This document shows positions 17,153-25,404 of a DNA stretch of 64,000 nucleotides, piece after piece; the first letter of the stretch is position 1; each line of letters opens with the position of its first letter. Under the pieces are notes generated by a model. It was not told the DNA's origin. It did not search any database and was given only the letters and a program-made list of their open reading frames with translations. Where the stretch lies: assembly GCF_000716595.1 (NCBI RefSeq), contig NZ_JNXC01000035.1, positions 10,103-74,102 of the forward strand. Direction: 5' to 3'. This DNA is from Saccharothrix sp. NRRL B-16314. GTDB taxonomy: Bacteria > Actinomycetota > Actinomycetes > Mycobacteriales > Pseudonocardiaceae. The position numbers were made by a program, and so were the translations under genes.

Positions 17153-17405
17153 GCTGGCCCTTTCCTCACGGTGCGTACTCGTCACGCATCGTAGGCCACC
17201 CGGTTGGCGTGTCCCGTTCGGCCGTCGCAGGGGCGAAGATCACAGGAGTCTTCGGCGAGCCGGCGGTCGGGTCGGGGTGCACTTGTCGAGACGTCCGGCA
17301 ATGCGGTCAGCGGAAAGGAGATGTGGACCACTTTAGTGCGGTGGAGCCCTCCTAACGGGTGACACGTGACCAGCCCAAGGTCACGCGCTGTCTTACCCTG
17401 CACTG

Positions 17406-18350
17406 GTGCGCGCACTTCTGGTGGTCAACCCGCAGGCGACGGCGACCACGCCTGCCGGTCGAGACGTGCTGGCGCACGCCCTGGCCAGCGATGTGAAGCT
17501 CGACATCGTCGAGACGGATTACCGCGGACACGCGGCGGATGCCGCCGCGCGTGCGGTCGTCGAGGACTACGACCTGGTCGTGGCCCACGGCGGCGACGGA
17601 ACCGTCAACGAGGTCGTCAACGGAGTGCTGCGCGAGGGTGCGCGGCCCGGCCTGCCGATGCTGGGCGTGGTGCCCGGCGGGTCGGCGAACGTCTTCGCGG
17701 GCGCGCTCGGCCTGCCGCGCGACCCGGTCGAGGCCACCTACCGCCTGCTCCAGGCCATCGAGCACGGCACCAGCCGCAAGGTCAGCCTCGGGCACGTGAC
17801 GGCGACCGGCGCCGGGGAGGACCACGCCCGCTGGTTCACCTTCAACGCGGGCGTCGGCTGGGACGCGGACGTGGTCGCGGCCGTCGAGGAGCAGCGGGCC
17901 AAGGGCCGCCAGGCCTCACCCGCCCTCTACGCGCAAACCGCGCTGACCAGCTACTTCAGCCAGCGCCGGCGGCGTTCCACGCTCACCGTGAAGATCCCGG
18001 ACGAGCCCGCCTTCGAGGACGTGCGGCTGGCGTTCGTCTCGAACACCGACCCGTGGACGTACCTCCGGGACAAGGCGATCCGGCTCAACCCGAGCACCTC
18101 GTTCGACGGCGGTCTGGGCCTGTTCGCGTTGCACGGAGTCGGATTGCCGACAGTTCTTCGCTATGTGACGCATCTTCTGGCGACGGATGGGAACCCCAAA
18201 GGCGGAAACCTGCTCCGGAGGGACGACGTCGAGTACGTCCGGGTGACGAGCCCGGAACCAGTCAACCTCCAGGTGGACGGCGACCTCCTGGGCACCTGCA
18301 CGGAAGTGGAGTTCACAGGTGTGACGGGCGCGCTCACGGTGGCTGTGTGA
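17406..18350 (+). CDS. Diacylglycerol kinase / lipid kinase family protein
   Basis: 314 residues. DAGK catalytic domain: LLVVNPQATATTPAGRD, then the ATP-binding VVAHGGDGTVNEVVNGVL (GGDGT), PMLGVVPGGSANVFAGALGLP, and FTFNAGVGWDADVV. C-terminal half ends QVDGDLLGTCTEVEF, the second-domain DGE-like site (here VDGD). Phosphorylates a lipid such as diacylglycerol using ATP (family). Equivalent in position to M. tuberculosis Rv3218 just before whiB1. GTG start. Confidence 0.9.
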   Translation: MRALLVVNPQATATTPAGRDVLAHALASDVKLDIVETDYRGHAADAAARAVVEDYDLVVAHGGDGTVNEVVNGVLREGARPGLPMLGVVPGGSANVFAGALGLPRDPVEATYRLLQAIEHGTSRKVSLGHVTATGAGEDHARWFTFNAGVGWDADVVAAVEEQRAKGRQASPALYAQTALTSYFSQRRRRSTLTVKIPDEPAFEDVRLAFVSNTDPWTYLRDKAIRLNPSTSFDGGLGLFALHGVGLPTVLRYVTHLLATDGNPKGGNLLRRDDVEYVRVTSPEPVNLQVDGDLLGTCTEVEFTGVTGALTVAV

Positions 18351-18443
18351 CCGTGGTGTGACCGCCCCGGTACCGATCCGCGATGTTGTGACCTGCTGTG
18401 ACTCCACTGGGTACACCACCACGTGAACCCAGTCGATCTTTCG

Positions 18444-18508
18444 GGTGAGTTCACTCACCGGGTTGGTGCTAAACCCTTGACATCCCGGCCGTTCGTGAAA
18501 GCATTCAC
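18444..18508 (+). promoter_or_regulatory. whiB1 promoter with two CRP-type sites
   Basis: GGTGAGTTCACTCACC (18444-18459) and CGTGAAAGCATTCACAAG (from 18494) both match GTGA-N6-TCAC exactly. A TTGACA at 18477-18482 with AGCATT 17 bp later (18500-18505) gives a plausible promoter: site 1 would be centred near -60 and site 2 on the -10. In M. tuberculosis the whiB1 promoter also carries two CRP (Rv3676) sites. No crp gene is present in this window. Confidence 0.7.
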
Positions 18509-18576
18509 AAGCACCCCAAAACCGACCGCTGACGAGTGGCGCGCTTTCGCGCGCGCCTAGCTGAGGAGTAGTTCCA

Positions 18577-18831
18577 ATGGACTGGCGCCACCGCGCGATC
18601 TGCCGCGACGAGGACCCCGAGCTGTTCTTCCCCGTGGGGAACAGTGGTCCCGCGCTCCTCCAGATCGCCGAGGCGAAGACCGTCTGCCGCCGTTGCCCCG
18701 TCGTCTCCGACTGCCTCGCGTGGGCACTGGAGAGCGGCCAGGACGCCGGCGTGTGGGGCGGGATGAGCGAAGACGAGCGGCGCGCCCTCAAGCGTCGCAA
18801 CGCTCGCACCCGGGCTCGCAGCAACGCCTGA
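18577..18831 (+). CDS. whiB1: Transcriptional regulator WhiB1 (WblE type)
   Basis: 84-residue iron-sulfur regulator, nearly collinear with M. tuberculosis WhiB1. Cluster ligands Cys9 (AICRDE) and the CRRCPVVSDC triplet (C37, C40, C46), then GVWGGMSEDERRALKRRNAR, the beta-turn and basic tail that contacts DNA/sigma A. Essential and nitric-oxide-sensitive in mycobacteria. ATG with GAGGAG(T)AG upstream, 226 bp of leader carrying two CRP-type sites, and a strong terminator after it, so it is monocistronic. Confidence 0.97.
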   Translation: MDWRHRAICRDEDPELFFPVGNSGPALLQIAEAKTVCRRCPVVSDCLAWALESGQDAGVWGGMSEDERRALKRRNARTRARSNA

Positions 18832-18850
18832 GTGCCACACAGAGCACAGA

Positions 18851-18894
18851 CGAAAGGCCCGACACCGTGCCAGGTGTCGGGCCTTTCGCTTTGT
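18851..18894 (+). terminator. Terminator of whiB1
   Basis: 16-bp perfect stem, CGAAAGGCCCGACACC (18851-18866) with its complement at 18873-18888, followed by CTTTGTT. It also faces the convergent pdtaS gene. Confidence 0.93.
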
Positions 18895-18962
18895 TGCACA
18901 CCCTCCCGCATGACGCACGTGACACCGCTGAGACAGGTCGTCACGTGTGCACGGGTAGCAGT

Positions 18963-20441
18963 CTAACGCCGGGCTCTGAGCGGTACGCGCAGGACCGCCT
19001 CTGTACCGCCCCGGGGCCTCCGCCGCAAGCTCAAAGAGCCCCTGAGTTCGGATTCCACCAGGGTGCGCACGATCTGGAGGCCGAGCCGGTCGGTGCGCTC
19101 CAGCGAGAAGCCCTGGGGCAGGCCGCGACCGTCGTCCGAGATCACCACGTCCAGCCACTTCGCCGAGCGCTCGGCGTGGACCACCACTTCGCCGCGCTGA
19201 CCCGCCGCGTACGCGTGCTCGAACGCGTTCTGCACGAGTTCGGTCAGCACCATCACCAGCGGGGTGGCGAGCTCGGCCGGCACGATGCCGAACTTCCCCT
19301 CGCGGCGCACCACGACCTGCGACTCGGTGGCGGCGACGTCGGACATCATCGGGATGACCTTGTCCACCACGTCGTCCAGGTCCACCCGCTCGTCCACCGA
19401 CATGGACAGCGTCTCGTGCACCAGCGCGATCGACGTGACCCGGCGCACCGACTCGGCCAGCGCCTCGCGCGCCTCCTCGCTGCTGGTCCGACGGCTCTGC
19501 AAGCGGAGCAGCGCGGCCACGGTCTGGAGGTTGTTCTTCACCCGGTGGTGGATCTCGCGGATCGTCGCGTCCTTGGACATCAGCGCCCGGTCCCGCCGGC
19601 GGACCTCCGTGACGTCCCGGCACAGCACCAGGGCGCCGGCCGCACTGCCGCGCGGGCGCAGCGGCAGCGCCCTGAACAGCACCGCCGCGCCGCGGCGCGA
19701 TTCGGCCTCGATGCGCATGCTCGGCTGGCCGTCGAGGGCCGACCGGATGCGCTGGGCGACCTCGGTGGCGTCGAACGGGTCGCCGATCAGCGACCTCGTC
19801 AACGGCGCCAGGTGCACGCCGACCAGGTCGGACGCGTGGCCCATGCGGTGGTAGGCGCTCAGCGCGTTGGGACTCGCGAACACCACCGCGCCGGACGCGT
19901 CGAGCCTGATCAGGCCGTCGCCGACGCGCGGGCTGGTGTGCACGTCCGGGGACGGCTCGGTGGTCGGGAACGTGCCGTCGGAGATCATCTGGCACAGGTC
20001 GGCGGCGCTGCCGAGGTACGAGATCTCCAACGGGCTCGGCACCCGCGGCACGGCCAGGTTGGTGTTGCGGCTGAGCACCGCGATGACCTCGTCGTGCCGC
20101 TTGACCGGGATCGCCTCACGGCGGACCGGCACGCCCAGGTGCCAGCGCGGGTCCTCCTCGCGGCAGATCCGCGACTCGGTGATGGCCCGCCGCAGCTGGG
20201 GGTGCTCCTCGACGTCGACCATGCTGCCGACGACGTCCTCGGGGTGCGCCGTCGGCGCGGTCGTCGGCCTGGCCTGGGCGACGCACAGGAACGTGGCGTC
20301 GTCCAGCGGCACCCACATCAGGAAGTCGGCGAAGCTGAGGTCCGACAGCAGCTGCCACTCCGCGACCACCAGTTGCAGGTGGTCGACGGCGGCGCCGGAG
20401 AGCTTGGTGTGCTCGGCCAGCAGGTCGGTGAGGGTGGACAG
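18963..20441 (-). CDS. pdtaS: Sensor histidine kinase PdtaS
   Basis: ~492 residues. N-terminal GAF-like region from EWQLLSDLSFADFLMWVP, a PAS domain (GDGLIRLDASGAVVFASPNAL), then HisKA_2 with REIHHRVKNNLQTVAALLRL (phospho-His in the HHRVKNN box) and HATPase (LTELVQNAFEHA; DDGRGLP). It controls the antiterminator PdtaR, not present here. By homology the N-terminus is STLTDLLAEHTKLSGAAVDH, which places the start at a CTG (20441) directly after the TAG of the biotinyl gene; the first ATG/GTG/TTG in frame is GTG 20369, 24 codons later. Same neighbours as M. tuberculosis Rv3220c. Confidence 0.9.
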   Translation of the reverse strand: MSTLTDLLAEHTKLSGAAVDHLQLVVAEWQLLSDLSFADFLMWVPLDDATFLCVAQARPTTAPTAHPEDVVGSMVDVEEHPQLRRAITESRICREEDPRWHLGVPVRREAIPVKRHDEVIAVLSRNTNLAVPRVPSPLEISYLGSAADLCQMISDGTFPTTEPSPDVHTSPRVGDGLIRLDASGAVVFASPNALSAYHRMGHASDLVGVHLAPLTRSLIGDPFDATEVAQRIRSALDGQPSMRIEAESRRGAAVLFRALPLRPRGSAAGALVLCRDVTEVRRRDRALMSKDATIREIHHRVKNNLQTVAALLRLQSRRTSSEEAREALAESVRRVTSIALVHETLSMSVDERVDLDDVVDKVIPMMSDVAATESQVVVRREGKFGIVPAELATPLVMVLTELVQNAFEHAYAAGQRGEVVVHAERSAKWLDVVISDDGRGLPQGFSLERTDRLGLQIVRTLVESELRGSLSLRRRPRGGTEAVLRVPLRARR

Positions 20442-20657
20442 CTACTCCACCACCGCGATGAGGTCGCCCTCCTGCACCACGTCACCGGGGGAGACGGCGA
20501 TGCGAGTGATCCGGCCCGCGCCCTCGGGGAGGACCGGGATCTCCATCTTCATGCTCTCCAGCAACACGAGGATGGTCTCGTGCGTGACCTCATCGCCTTC
20601 CTTGACGGCGATCTGGGCCACGTTCGCGACGATCTCGGCACGGATTTCCTCGGCCAT
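20442..20657 (-). CDS. Biotin/lipoyl-attachment domain protein (TB7.3-like)
   Basis: 71-residue carrier consisting of a single biotinyl domain. Biotinylation site ESMKMEIPV with Lys37 between the two Met residues. ATG at 20657 with AAGGAGGACC. Orthologue in sequence and position of M. tuberculosis TB7.3 (Rv3221c), a biotinylated protein of unclear partner; it could serve as a biotin carboxyl carrier for an acyl-CoA carboxylase encoded elsewhere. Upstream of pdtaS with no gap (TAG stop then CTG start), so co-transcribed. Confidence 0.92.
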   Translation of the reverse strand: MAEEIRAEIVANVAQIAVKEGDEVTHETILVLLESMKMEIPVLPEGAGRITRIAVSPGDVVQEGDLIAVVE

Positions 20658-20765
20658 GGTCCTCCTTCGTTCGGGACTCATCCAACCACGATTCAGACCC
20701 CGTGCCGTGCCCAGGTGACCGCGTGACACACTGTCCGAAGGTAGTTCGAGCACTAGGAGAACCCC

Positions 20766-20840
20766 ATGTCGAAGCGTGCCCGCAAGCGCCGCGACCGCAA
20801 GAAGGGTGGCGCCAACCACGGGAAGCGCCCCAACGCCTGA
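20766..20840 (+). CDS. Ribosomal protein bL37 (24 residues)
   Basis: Tiny basic protein: starts MSKRARKRRDRKKGG and ends ANHGKRPNA. This matches the 24-residue actinobacterial large-subunit protein bL37 first seen in mycobacterial ribosome structures (recalled, not searched). ATG with AGGAGAA seven bases upstream and its own terminator at 20858-20890. Divergent from the biotinyl gene and convergent with rshA. Short genes like this are often missed by gene callers. Confidence 0.88.
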   Translation: MSKRARKRRDRKKGGANHGKRPNA

Positions 20841-20857
20841 TCAACTTCACGGCGTGC

Positions 20858-20890
20858 GAAGGCCCCGGAGCACCCGCTCCGGGGCCTTCG
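20858..20890 (+). terminator. Terminator of the bL37 gene
   Basis: CGAAGGCCCCGGAGC (20858-20872) pairs perfectly with 20876-20890 around a 4-base loop. It lies 17 bases after the bL37 stop and can also act on the convergent sigH-rshA operon. Confidence 0.92.
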
Positions 20891-20945
20891 ACCTTCCCGG
20901 GTCTTTCTGGGGTTCGCATTAGGGGTACCCCCGCGAAAGGACCGC

Positions 20946-20975
20946 CGTCAGCTGCTCGACCGTCAGCTGCTCGAC
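20946..20975 (-). repeat. 15-bp perfect tandem duplication across the rshA stop codon
   Basis: CGTCAGCTGCTCGAC occurs twice without interruption (20946-20960 and 20961-20975). The second copy contains the TGA of rshA (20963-20965), the first a now untranslated duplicate of it, 15 bases downstream and in frame. Confidence 0.9.
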
Positions 20976-21289
20976 GGCTCGGACGCCGTGGTGGTGGTCG
21001 TCGTCGTGACCTCCACCTCGACCTCGACCGTCGTCTGCTCCGTGGTCTGGTAGAGCCTGGCCCGCAGCCGCCGCCGCAGCTCCTCGGGCGCGTGCTCGCC
21101 GCCGCACTTGCGGGCCAGCAGCGCCTTCAGGTGCTCCTCGATGCCGTACTGCTCCAGGCAGGGGTGGCACTCCTCCAGGTGGTGCTGGAGCAGCGACTTC
21201 CGCCGCTCGTCGCACTCGTGGTCGAGGAAGAGGTACACCTCGGCCAGCACCTCGGAGCAGTCCGTTTCGTGTGGTTTGCCGCAGCTCAT
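20963..21289 (-). CDS. rshA: Zinc anti-sigma factor RshA (RsrA family)
   Basis: 108-residue redox-sensing anti-sigma factor. Ligand and redox residues fall at the same numbers as in Streptomyces RsrA: Cys3, His7, Cys11, His37, Cys41 and Cys44 (HHLEECHPCLEQY), plus Cys62. Thiol oxidation should form a disulfide, release zinc and free SigH. The C-terminal tail is odd: VEVEVEV followed by seven Thr and ASEPSSS, longer than in typical RsrA. Its ATG overlaps the sigH TGA by one base (TGATG), so the pair is translationally coupled. Confidence 0.95.
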   Translation of the reverse strand: MSCGKPHETDCSEVLAEVYLFLDHECDERRKSLLQHHLEECHPCLEQYGIEEHLKALLARKCGGEHAPEELRRRLRARLYQTTEQTTVEVEVEVTTTTTTTASEPSSS

Positions 21290-21912
21290 CAGCCCGCCAC
21301 CTCCTGCCGACCGCTGCGCAGGAACCCGCGCTCCCGCGCGGTGTCCGCCAGCTGGTCGCGAAGCTGCCGGCGGCCCCGGTGCAACCGGGACATCACGGTG
21401 CCGATGGGGGTGCCCATGATGTCTGCGATCTCCTTGTACGCGAAGCCCTCCACGTCCGCGAGGTAGACCGCGATCCGGAACTCCTCGGGTAGGCGCTGCA
21501 AGGCTTCCTTGATGTCTGAGTCCGGCAGCAGGTCCATCGCCTCGACCTCGGCCGACCGCAGCCCGGTCGACGTGTGGCTCTCCGCCTGCGCCAGCTGCCA
21601 GTCCGTGATCTCGTCCGTCGGCTGCTGGATCGGCTGGCGCTGCTTCTTGCGGTAGCCGTTGATGTAGGTGTTGGTGAGGATGCGGTAGAGCCAGGCCTTC
21701 AGGTTCGTGCCGGCCGAGAAGGACGCGAAAGCCGCGTACGCCTTCAGGTAGGTCTCCTGGACCAGATCCTCCGCGTCGGCCGGGTTGCGGGTCATCCGCA
21801 GGGCGGCCGAGTACAACTGGTCGAGCATCGGCATCGCGTCGCGCTCGAACCTCGCAGCGCGCTCAGCCGTCGTCTCGTCCGTCGGCGTGGCCTGCGTTCG
21901 CGTGGCTGGCAC
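21289..21912 (-). CDS. sigH: ECF sigma factor SigH (SigR), oxidative/thiol stress
   Basis: 207 residues. Region 2: [20 protein letters not shown] then [20 protein letters not shown]; region 4: [20 protein letters not shown] and [23 protein letters not shown]. Held inactive by RshA, encoded next. GTG at 21912, preceded by AAGGGAG, gives the normal SigH length. The frame stays open upstream to an ATG at 22056, so a 48-residue-longer form is possible, as for Streptomyces SigR'. An exact SigR-type promoter lies at 22081-22107. Confidence 0.95.
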   Translation of the reverse strand: MPATRTQATPTDETTAERAARFERDAMPMLDQLYSAALRMTRNPADAEDLVQETYLKAYAAFASFSAGTNLKAWLYRILTNTYINGYRKKQRQPIQQPTDEITDWQLAQAESHTSTGLRSAEVEAMDLLPDSDIKEALQRLPEEFRIAVYLADVEGFAYKEIADIMGTPIGTVMSRLHRGRRQLRDQLADTARERGFLRSGRQEVAG

Positions 21913-22080
21913 CGCGCTCCCTTCCCACCCGCTGGTCGGCGCGGTGGACTGAACTGGCTGGGACGCAGTCGAGGATACGCGGCGGTCGCCCGGCCGGCAG
22001 GGAGCCGACCCACGCGGCGGACGTGCCTTGACCGGCCTGCCGACCTGCTGATCCATCACCTCGGTAGCCACGTCGGCACC

Positions 22081-22107
22081 AACGCGACGAACGCGCCGCT
22101 CATTCCC
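22081..22107 (-). promoter_or_regulatory. SigH-type autoregulatory promoter of sigH
   Basis: On the minus strand GGGAAT (22107-22102), 18 bases, then GTT (22083-22081). This equals the SigR/SigH consensus GGAAT-N18-GTT, so sigH is very probably autoactivated. Predicted transcription start is near 22072. Confidence 0.8.
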
Positions 22108-22138
22108 CGCCCGTCGTCCTGCACTATCGTGCGCGATC

Positions 22139-22615
22139 ATGGCCGGACGTGGGACGCCCGCCACCGCGTTGCTGGAGAAGCAGAAGGTGGCGCACGAGCT
22201 GCACGCGTACGAGCACGACCCCCGCCACGAGTCGTACGGGCTGGAGGCCGCGGAAGCGCTCGGGATCGCACCCGAACGGGTGTTCAAGACCCTGGTGGCG
22301 GAAGTGGACGGCAAGCTCGCGGTCGGGGTGGTGCCGGTCACGGGGCAGCTGGACCTGAAGGCGTTGGCCGTCGCCCTCTGCGGGAAGAAGGCGAAGATGG
22401 CCGACGTCGCGGCGGCCGAGCGCGCCACCGGGTACGTGGCGGGCGGCATCTCGCCGCTGGGGCAGAAGAAGCGGCTGCCGCTGGTGCTGGACGCGTCGGC
22501 GGAGGGCTTCGAGACCATCCACTGCTCGGCCGGGCGGCGCGGGCTCGAGGTCGAGATCGCACCGGAAGACCTGGTCAGGCTCACGCAGGCAGTGGTGGCG
22601 CCGATCTCGGCCTGA
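22139..22615 (+). CDS. ybaK: Cys-tRNA(Pro)/Cys-tRNA(Cys) deacylase YbaK
   Basis: 158 residues. Hydrolyses cysteine mis-charged on tRNA-Pro. Seen: [47 protein letters not shown], and the invariant Lys region [28 protein letters not shown], the YbaK/EbsC signature with the conserved GGxSPxG loop. ATG at 22139. Divergent from sigH across a short gap that holds the SigH promoter; no second promoter match facing ybaK was found. Confidence 0.93.
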   Translation: MAGRGTPATALLEKQKVAHELHAYEHDPRHESYGLEAAEALGIAPERVFKTLVAEVDGKLAVGVVPVTGQLDLKALAVALCGKKAKMADVAAAERATGYVAGGISPLGQKKRLPLVLDASAEGFETIHCSAGRRGLEVEIAPEDLVRLTQAVVAPISA

Positions 22616-22645
22616 GTCGCACCCGGCCCGGACCCCTGCCTTGGT

Positions 22646-23260
22646 TCACACTTCGAGCGGGCGCAGCACGCGGTCCAGCCACTCGCCGACCGCGCGGCCC
22701 ACCCCGTCCAGGTCGGCCTTGAGGTTGTGGTCGCCGGGCAGCAGCACGACTTCGCGGTGGTGCGCCGGGACGGGGCGGCCGAACGGGTCGTTCTCGCCCT
22801 GCACGACCAGGACGGGCACCTCGACGCCGTCCAGCTCGGGCATCCGGGACTTCTCCGGCTTGCCCGGCGGGTGCACCGGGAACGCCAGGCACAGCACCGC
22901 CACCGACTGGCCCTCCGACGACGTCCGGCACGCCACCCGCGCGCCCGACGACCGGCCGCCGAACACCATCGGCAGGCCGTCGAACCAGCGTGAACCCAGG
23001 TCTTCCGCGATCGCCAGCCACGCCGCGTCGAGCTGGTTGGCGGGCGCGGGCGCACGACGGCCGGCCACCCGGTACGGCTGCTCCACCAGCGCCACGTGCA
23101 CGCCGACGGCCACCGCCGCCCTCGTCGCCGCCACCAGGTCGGGCGCGGCGATCCCGCCGCCCGCGCCGTGACCGAGCAGCAGCGCGGCCCGGCCTTCGGC
23201 GGCGCAGTGCATCTCGGCCCGAGCCGGGCCGTGCGGGGTGTCGACCACCCGCTTCGTCAT
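22646..23260 (-). CDS. Alpha/beta-hydrolase (KANL3/Tex30-like family)
   Basis: 204 residues. Oxyanion region [18 protein letters not shown], nucleophile elbow [11 protein letters not shown] (Ser in GRSSG), Asp in [10 protein letters not shown] and His in LLPGDHNL, in the right order for a hydrolase. The LGHGAGG / GGRSSGAR pair is characteristic of the KANL3/Tex30 branch (dienelactone-hydrolase relatives). Substrate unknown. ATG at 23260 overlaps the SRAP stop by four bases (ATGA), forming an operon with it. Confidence 0.85.
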   Translation of the reverse strand: MTKRVVDTPHGPARAEMHCAAEGRAALLLGHGAGGGIAAPDLVAATRAAVAVGVHVALVEQPYRVAGRRAPAPANQLDAAWLAIAEDLGSRWFDGLPMVFGGRSSGARVACRTSSEGQSVAVLCLAFPVHPPGKPEKSRMPELDGVEVPVLVVQGENDPFGRPVPAHHREVVLLPGDHNLKADLDGVGRAVGEWLDRVLRPLEV

Positions 23261-24018
23261 GACAGCTCGAACAACGTGGGCTCCGGCTGCTCGGACTCGC
23301 CCAGGCGGACCGCGGTCATCAGCGACGGGTCGTTGTTCCGGACGCTGTTGACCTTCATCGACACCGGCCGCAGCTCCAGCGCGTCGACCAGGTCCAGGTC
23401 GGGCGCGAGCAGGTCCTTCGGGTCGGTGTTGTCCGGGTCGAGCCAGGCCGCCCAGCGGTCCTTCGGCAGCACCAGCGGCATCCGGTGGTGCACGGACGTC
23501 ATCTCGCCGATCGCGTCGGTGGTGAGCACGGCGCAGGTGATGATCGGCTTGCGCTCGTCGCCCTCCTGCTGCCACCACACCGACCAGATGCCCGCCATGG
23601 CCAGGCTGGAGCCGTCACCGGGGTTGATGAAGTACGGCTGCTTGCGGCCCTCCCCCGGCTGCCACTCGTACCAGCCGGCGGCCGGGACGATGCACCGGCG
23701 CTTGGCCGCCGAGTCGCGGTAGGCGGGCTTCTCCAGCACGCTCTCCGACCGCGCGTTGATCATCTTCGCGCCGCCGGAGAGGTCCTTGGCCCAGTGCGGG
23801 ACGAGGCCCCAGCGCATCACGCGGACGCTGCGCTCCGTGGTGTCCGGGTCGGGGTTGCCCTCGTCGTCACGCGGGTGGCGTTCCACGACGGCCGGCACCG
23901 ACTTGGTCGGCGCCACGTTGAAGTCCGGGCCGGGCACGACGCCCTCGGTGGCGTCCACCGCGTCGAACTCCGCCGCGAGCAGCGCCGGGTTCTTGGTGGA
24001 GGCGTACCTGCCGCACAA
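23257..24018 (-). CDS. SOS response-associated peptidase (SRAP, YedK/HMCES)
   Basis: 253 residues. Forms a covalent thiazolidine with abasic sites in single-stranded DNA through Cys2. Seen: MCGRYAS start, FNVAPTKSVPAVV, RWGLVPHWAKD, INARSESVLEKPAY (catalytic Asn-Ala-Arg and Glu), RCIVPAAGWYEW, and HHRMPLVL with the conserved His. The start is TTG at 24018; homology fixes it because Cys must be residue 2. Position equals M. tuberculosis Rv3226c, divergent from aroA. Confidence 0.95.
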   Translation of the reverse strand: MCGRYASTKNPALLAAEFDAVDATEGVVPGPDFNVAPTKSVPAVVERHPRDDEGNPDPDTTERSVRVMRWGLVPHWAKDLSGGAKMINARSESVLEKPAYRDSAAKRRCIVPAAGWYEWQPGEGRKQPYFINPGDGSSLAMAGIWSVWWQQEGDERKPIITCAVLTTDAIGEMTSVHHRMPLVLPKDRWAAWLDPDNTDPKDLLAPDLDLVDALELRPVSMKVNSVRNNDPSLMTAVRLGESEQPEPTLFELS

Positions 24019-24116
24019 AACCTGATCACCTCTGACGATCTAGTCCGGGCCGCCATCGTCGCACGTCGGAAGGCCCGGTGCGACCCGTCGACCACCCGAT
24101 GCGGAATCATCGGGCC

Positions 24117-25403
24117 ATGACTCAGCAGTGGTCCGCTCCCACCGCCCACGGCCCCGTCCACGCGACGGTACCCGTGCCCGGTTCAAAGTCGATCACCAAC
24201 CGGGCGCTCGTGCTGGCCGCGCTGGCCGACGCCGCGTCCACCGTGCACGCCCCGCTGCGCAGCCGGGACACCACCCTGATGGCCGCCGGGCTCCGGTCCC
24301 TCGGCATCGGGCTCACCGACGGCCCGAACGGGTCGTGGCTGGTCACACCCGGTGCGATGCGCGGTCCGGCGCAGGTCGACTGCGGGCTGGCGGGCACCGT
24401 CATGCGCTTCCTGCCGCCCGCCGCGGCGCTGGCCGTCGGCGACGTCACGTTCGACGGCGACCCGCACGCGCGGACCCGGCCGATGACCACGATCCTGGAC
24501 GCGCTGCGGGCGTTGGGCGCGGACGTGGAAGGCAGTTCGCTGCCGTTCACGCTGCACGGCAAGGGCGGCGTGGCCGGCGGTGAGGTCGCCATCGACGCGT
24601 CGGCGTCGTCCCAGTTCGTGTCCGGGCTGCTGCTGTCGGGCGCGCGCTACGAGAACGGCGTGACGATCCGCCACAGCTCCGGTGGGAAGCCGGTGCCCTC
24701 GTTGCCGCACATCGAGATGACGGTGGCGATGCTGCGCGAGGCGGGTGTCGTCGTCGACGACTCGACGCCGAACGTGTGGCGGGTGGAGCCGGGACCGATC
24801 GCGGGCCGCGACTGGCACGTGGAGCCGGACCTGTCCAACGCCATGCCGTTCCTGGCGGCGGCGGCCGTGACCGGCGGCGAGGTGACCATCCCCGGCTGGC
24901 CCGCGCGGACCACCCAGCCCGGCGGCGCCGCACGCGAGCTCTTCGAGCGCATGGGTTGCGCGGTGGCGCTCACCGACGCCGGTCTCACGTTGTCCGGTCC
25001 GGAGAAGCTGGTCGGCGTGGACGTGGACCTCAGGGACGAGAGCGAGCTGACGCCGACCGTGGCGGCCCTGGCGGCGCTCGCCGTCGGCCAGACCCGGATC
25101 CGCGGCGTCGCGCACATCCGCCACCACGAGACGGACCGGATCGCCGCGCTCGTCGCCGAGGTCAACCGGGTGGGCGGGCAGGCCGAGGAGACCGAGGACG
25201 GCCTGGTCATCACGCCCCGGCCGTTGCGCGGTGAGGTGTGGCGGGCGTACGCCGACCACCGCATGGCGACCGCGGGCGCGATCATCGGACTGGTGGTGGA
25301 GGGCGTGTCGGTGGACGACATCGGGTCGACGACCAAGACGATCCCGGACTTCCCCGGGATGTGGGCGACGATGCTGGGGACGCCGATGCACGGGACGCGC
25401 TGA
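24117..25403 (+). CDS. aroA: 3-phosphoshikimate 1-carboxyvinyltransferase (EPSP synthase)
   Basis: 428 residues. Sixth step of the shikimate pathway: shikimate-3-phosphate + PEP to EPSP. Seen: [17 protein letters not shown] (substrate Lys), [18 protein letters not shown] (PEP-site loop), [54 protein letters not shown] and [15 protein letters not shown]. The loop has Phe where E. coli has Pro101, normal for actinobacterial forms. ATG at 24117 preferred to the upstream ATG because homologues begin nearby. The rsgA gene follows after one base. Confidence 0.97.
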   Translation: MTQQWSAPTAHGPVHATVPVPGSKSITNRALVLAALADAASTVHAPLRSRDTTLMAAGLRSLGIGLTDGPNGSWLVTPGAMRGPAQVDCGLAGTVMRFLPPAAALAVGDVTFDGDPHARTRPMTTILDALRALGADVEGSSLPFTLHGKGGVAGGEVAIDASASSQFVSGLLLSGARYENGVTIRHSSGGKPVPSLPHIEMTVAMLREAGVVVDDSTPNVWRVEPGPIAGRDWHVEPDLSNAMPFLAAAAVTGGEVTIPGWPARTTQPGGAARELFERMGCAVALTDAGLTLSGPEKLVGVDVDLRDESELTPTVAALAALAVGQTRIRGVAHIRHHETDRIAALVAEVNRVGGQAEETEDGLVITPRPLRGEVWRAYADHRMATAGAIIGLVVEGVSVDDIGSTTKTIPDFPGMWATMLGTPMHGTR

Positions 25404-25404
25404 C

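Noticed and set aside
17320..17362. 13-codon open frame with GGAAAGGAG before ATG
   Set aside because: The Shine-Dalgarno box abuts the ATG with no spacing and the peptide has no recognisable features; not called.
24370..24410. Glyphosate-insensitivity signature in AroA (Phe at Pro101 position)
   Set aside because: The Phe is normal for actinobacterial AroA and says nothing reliable about glyphosate response.
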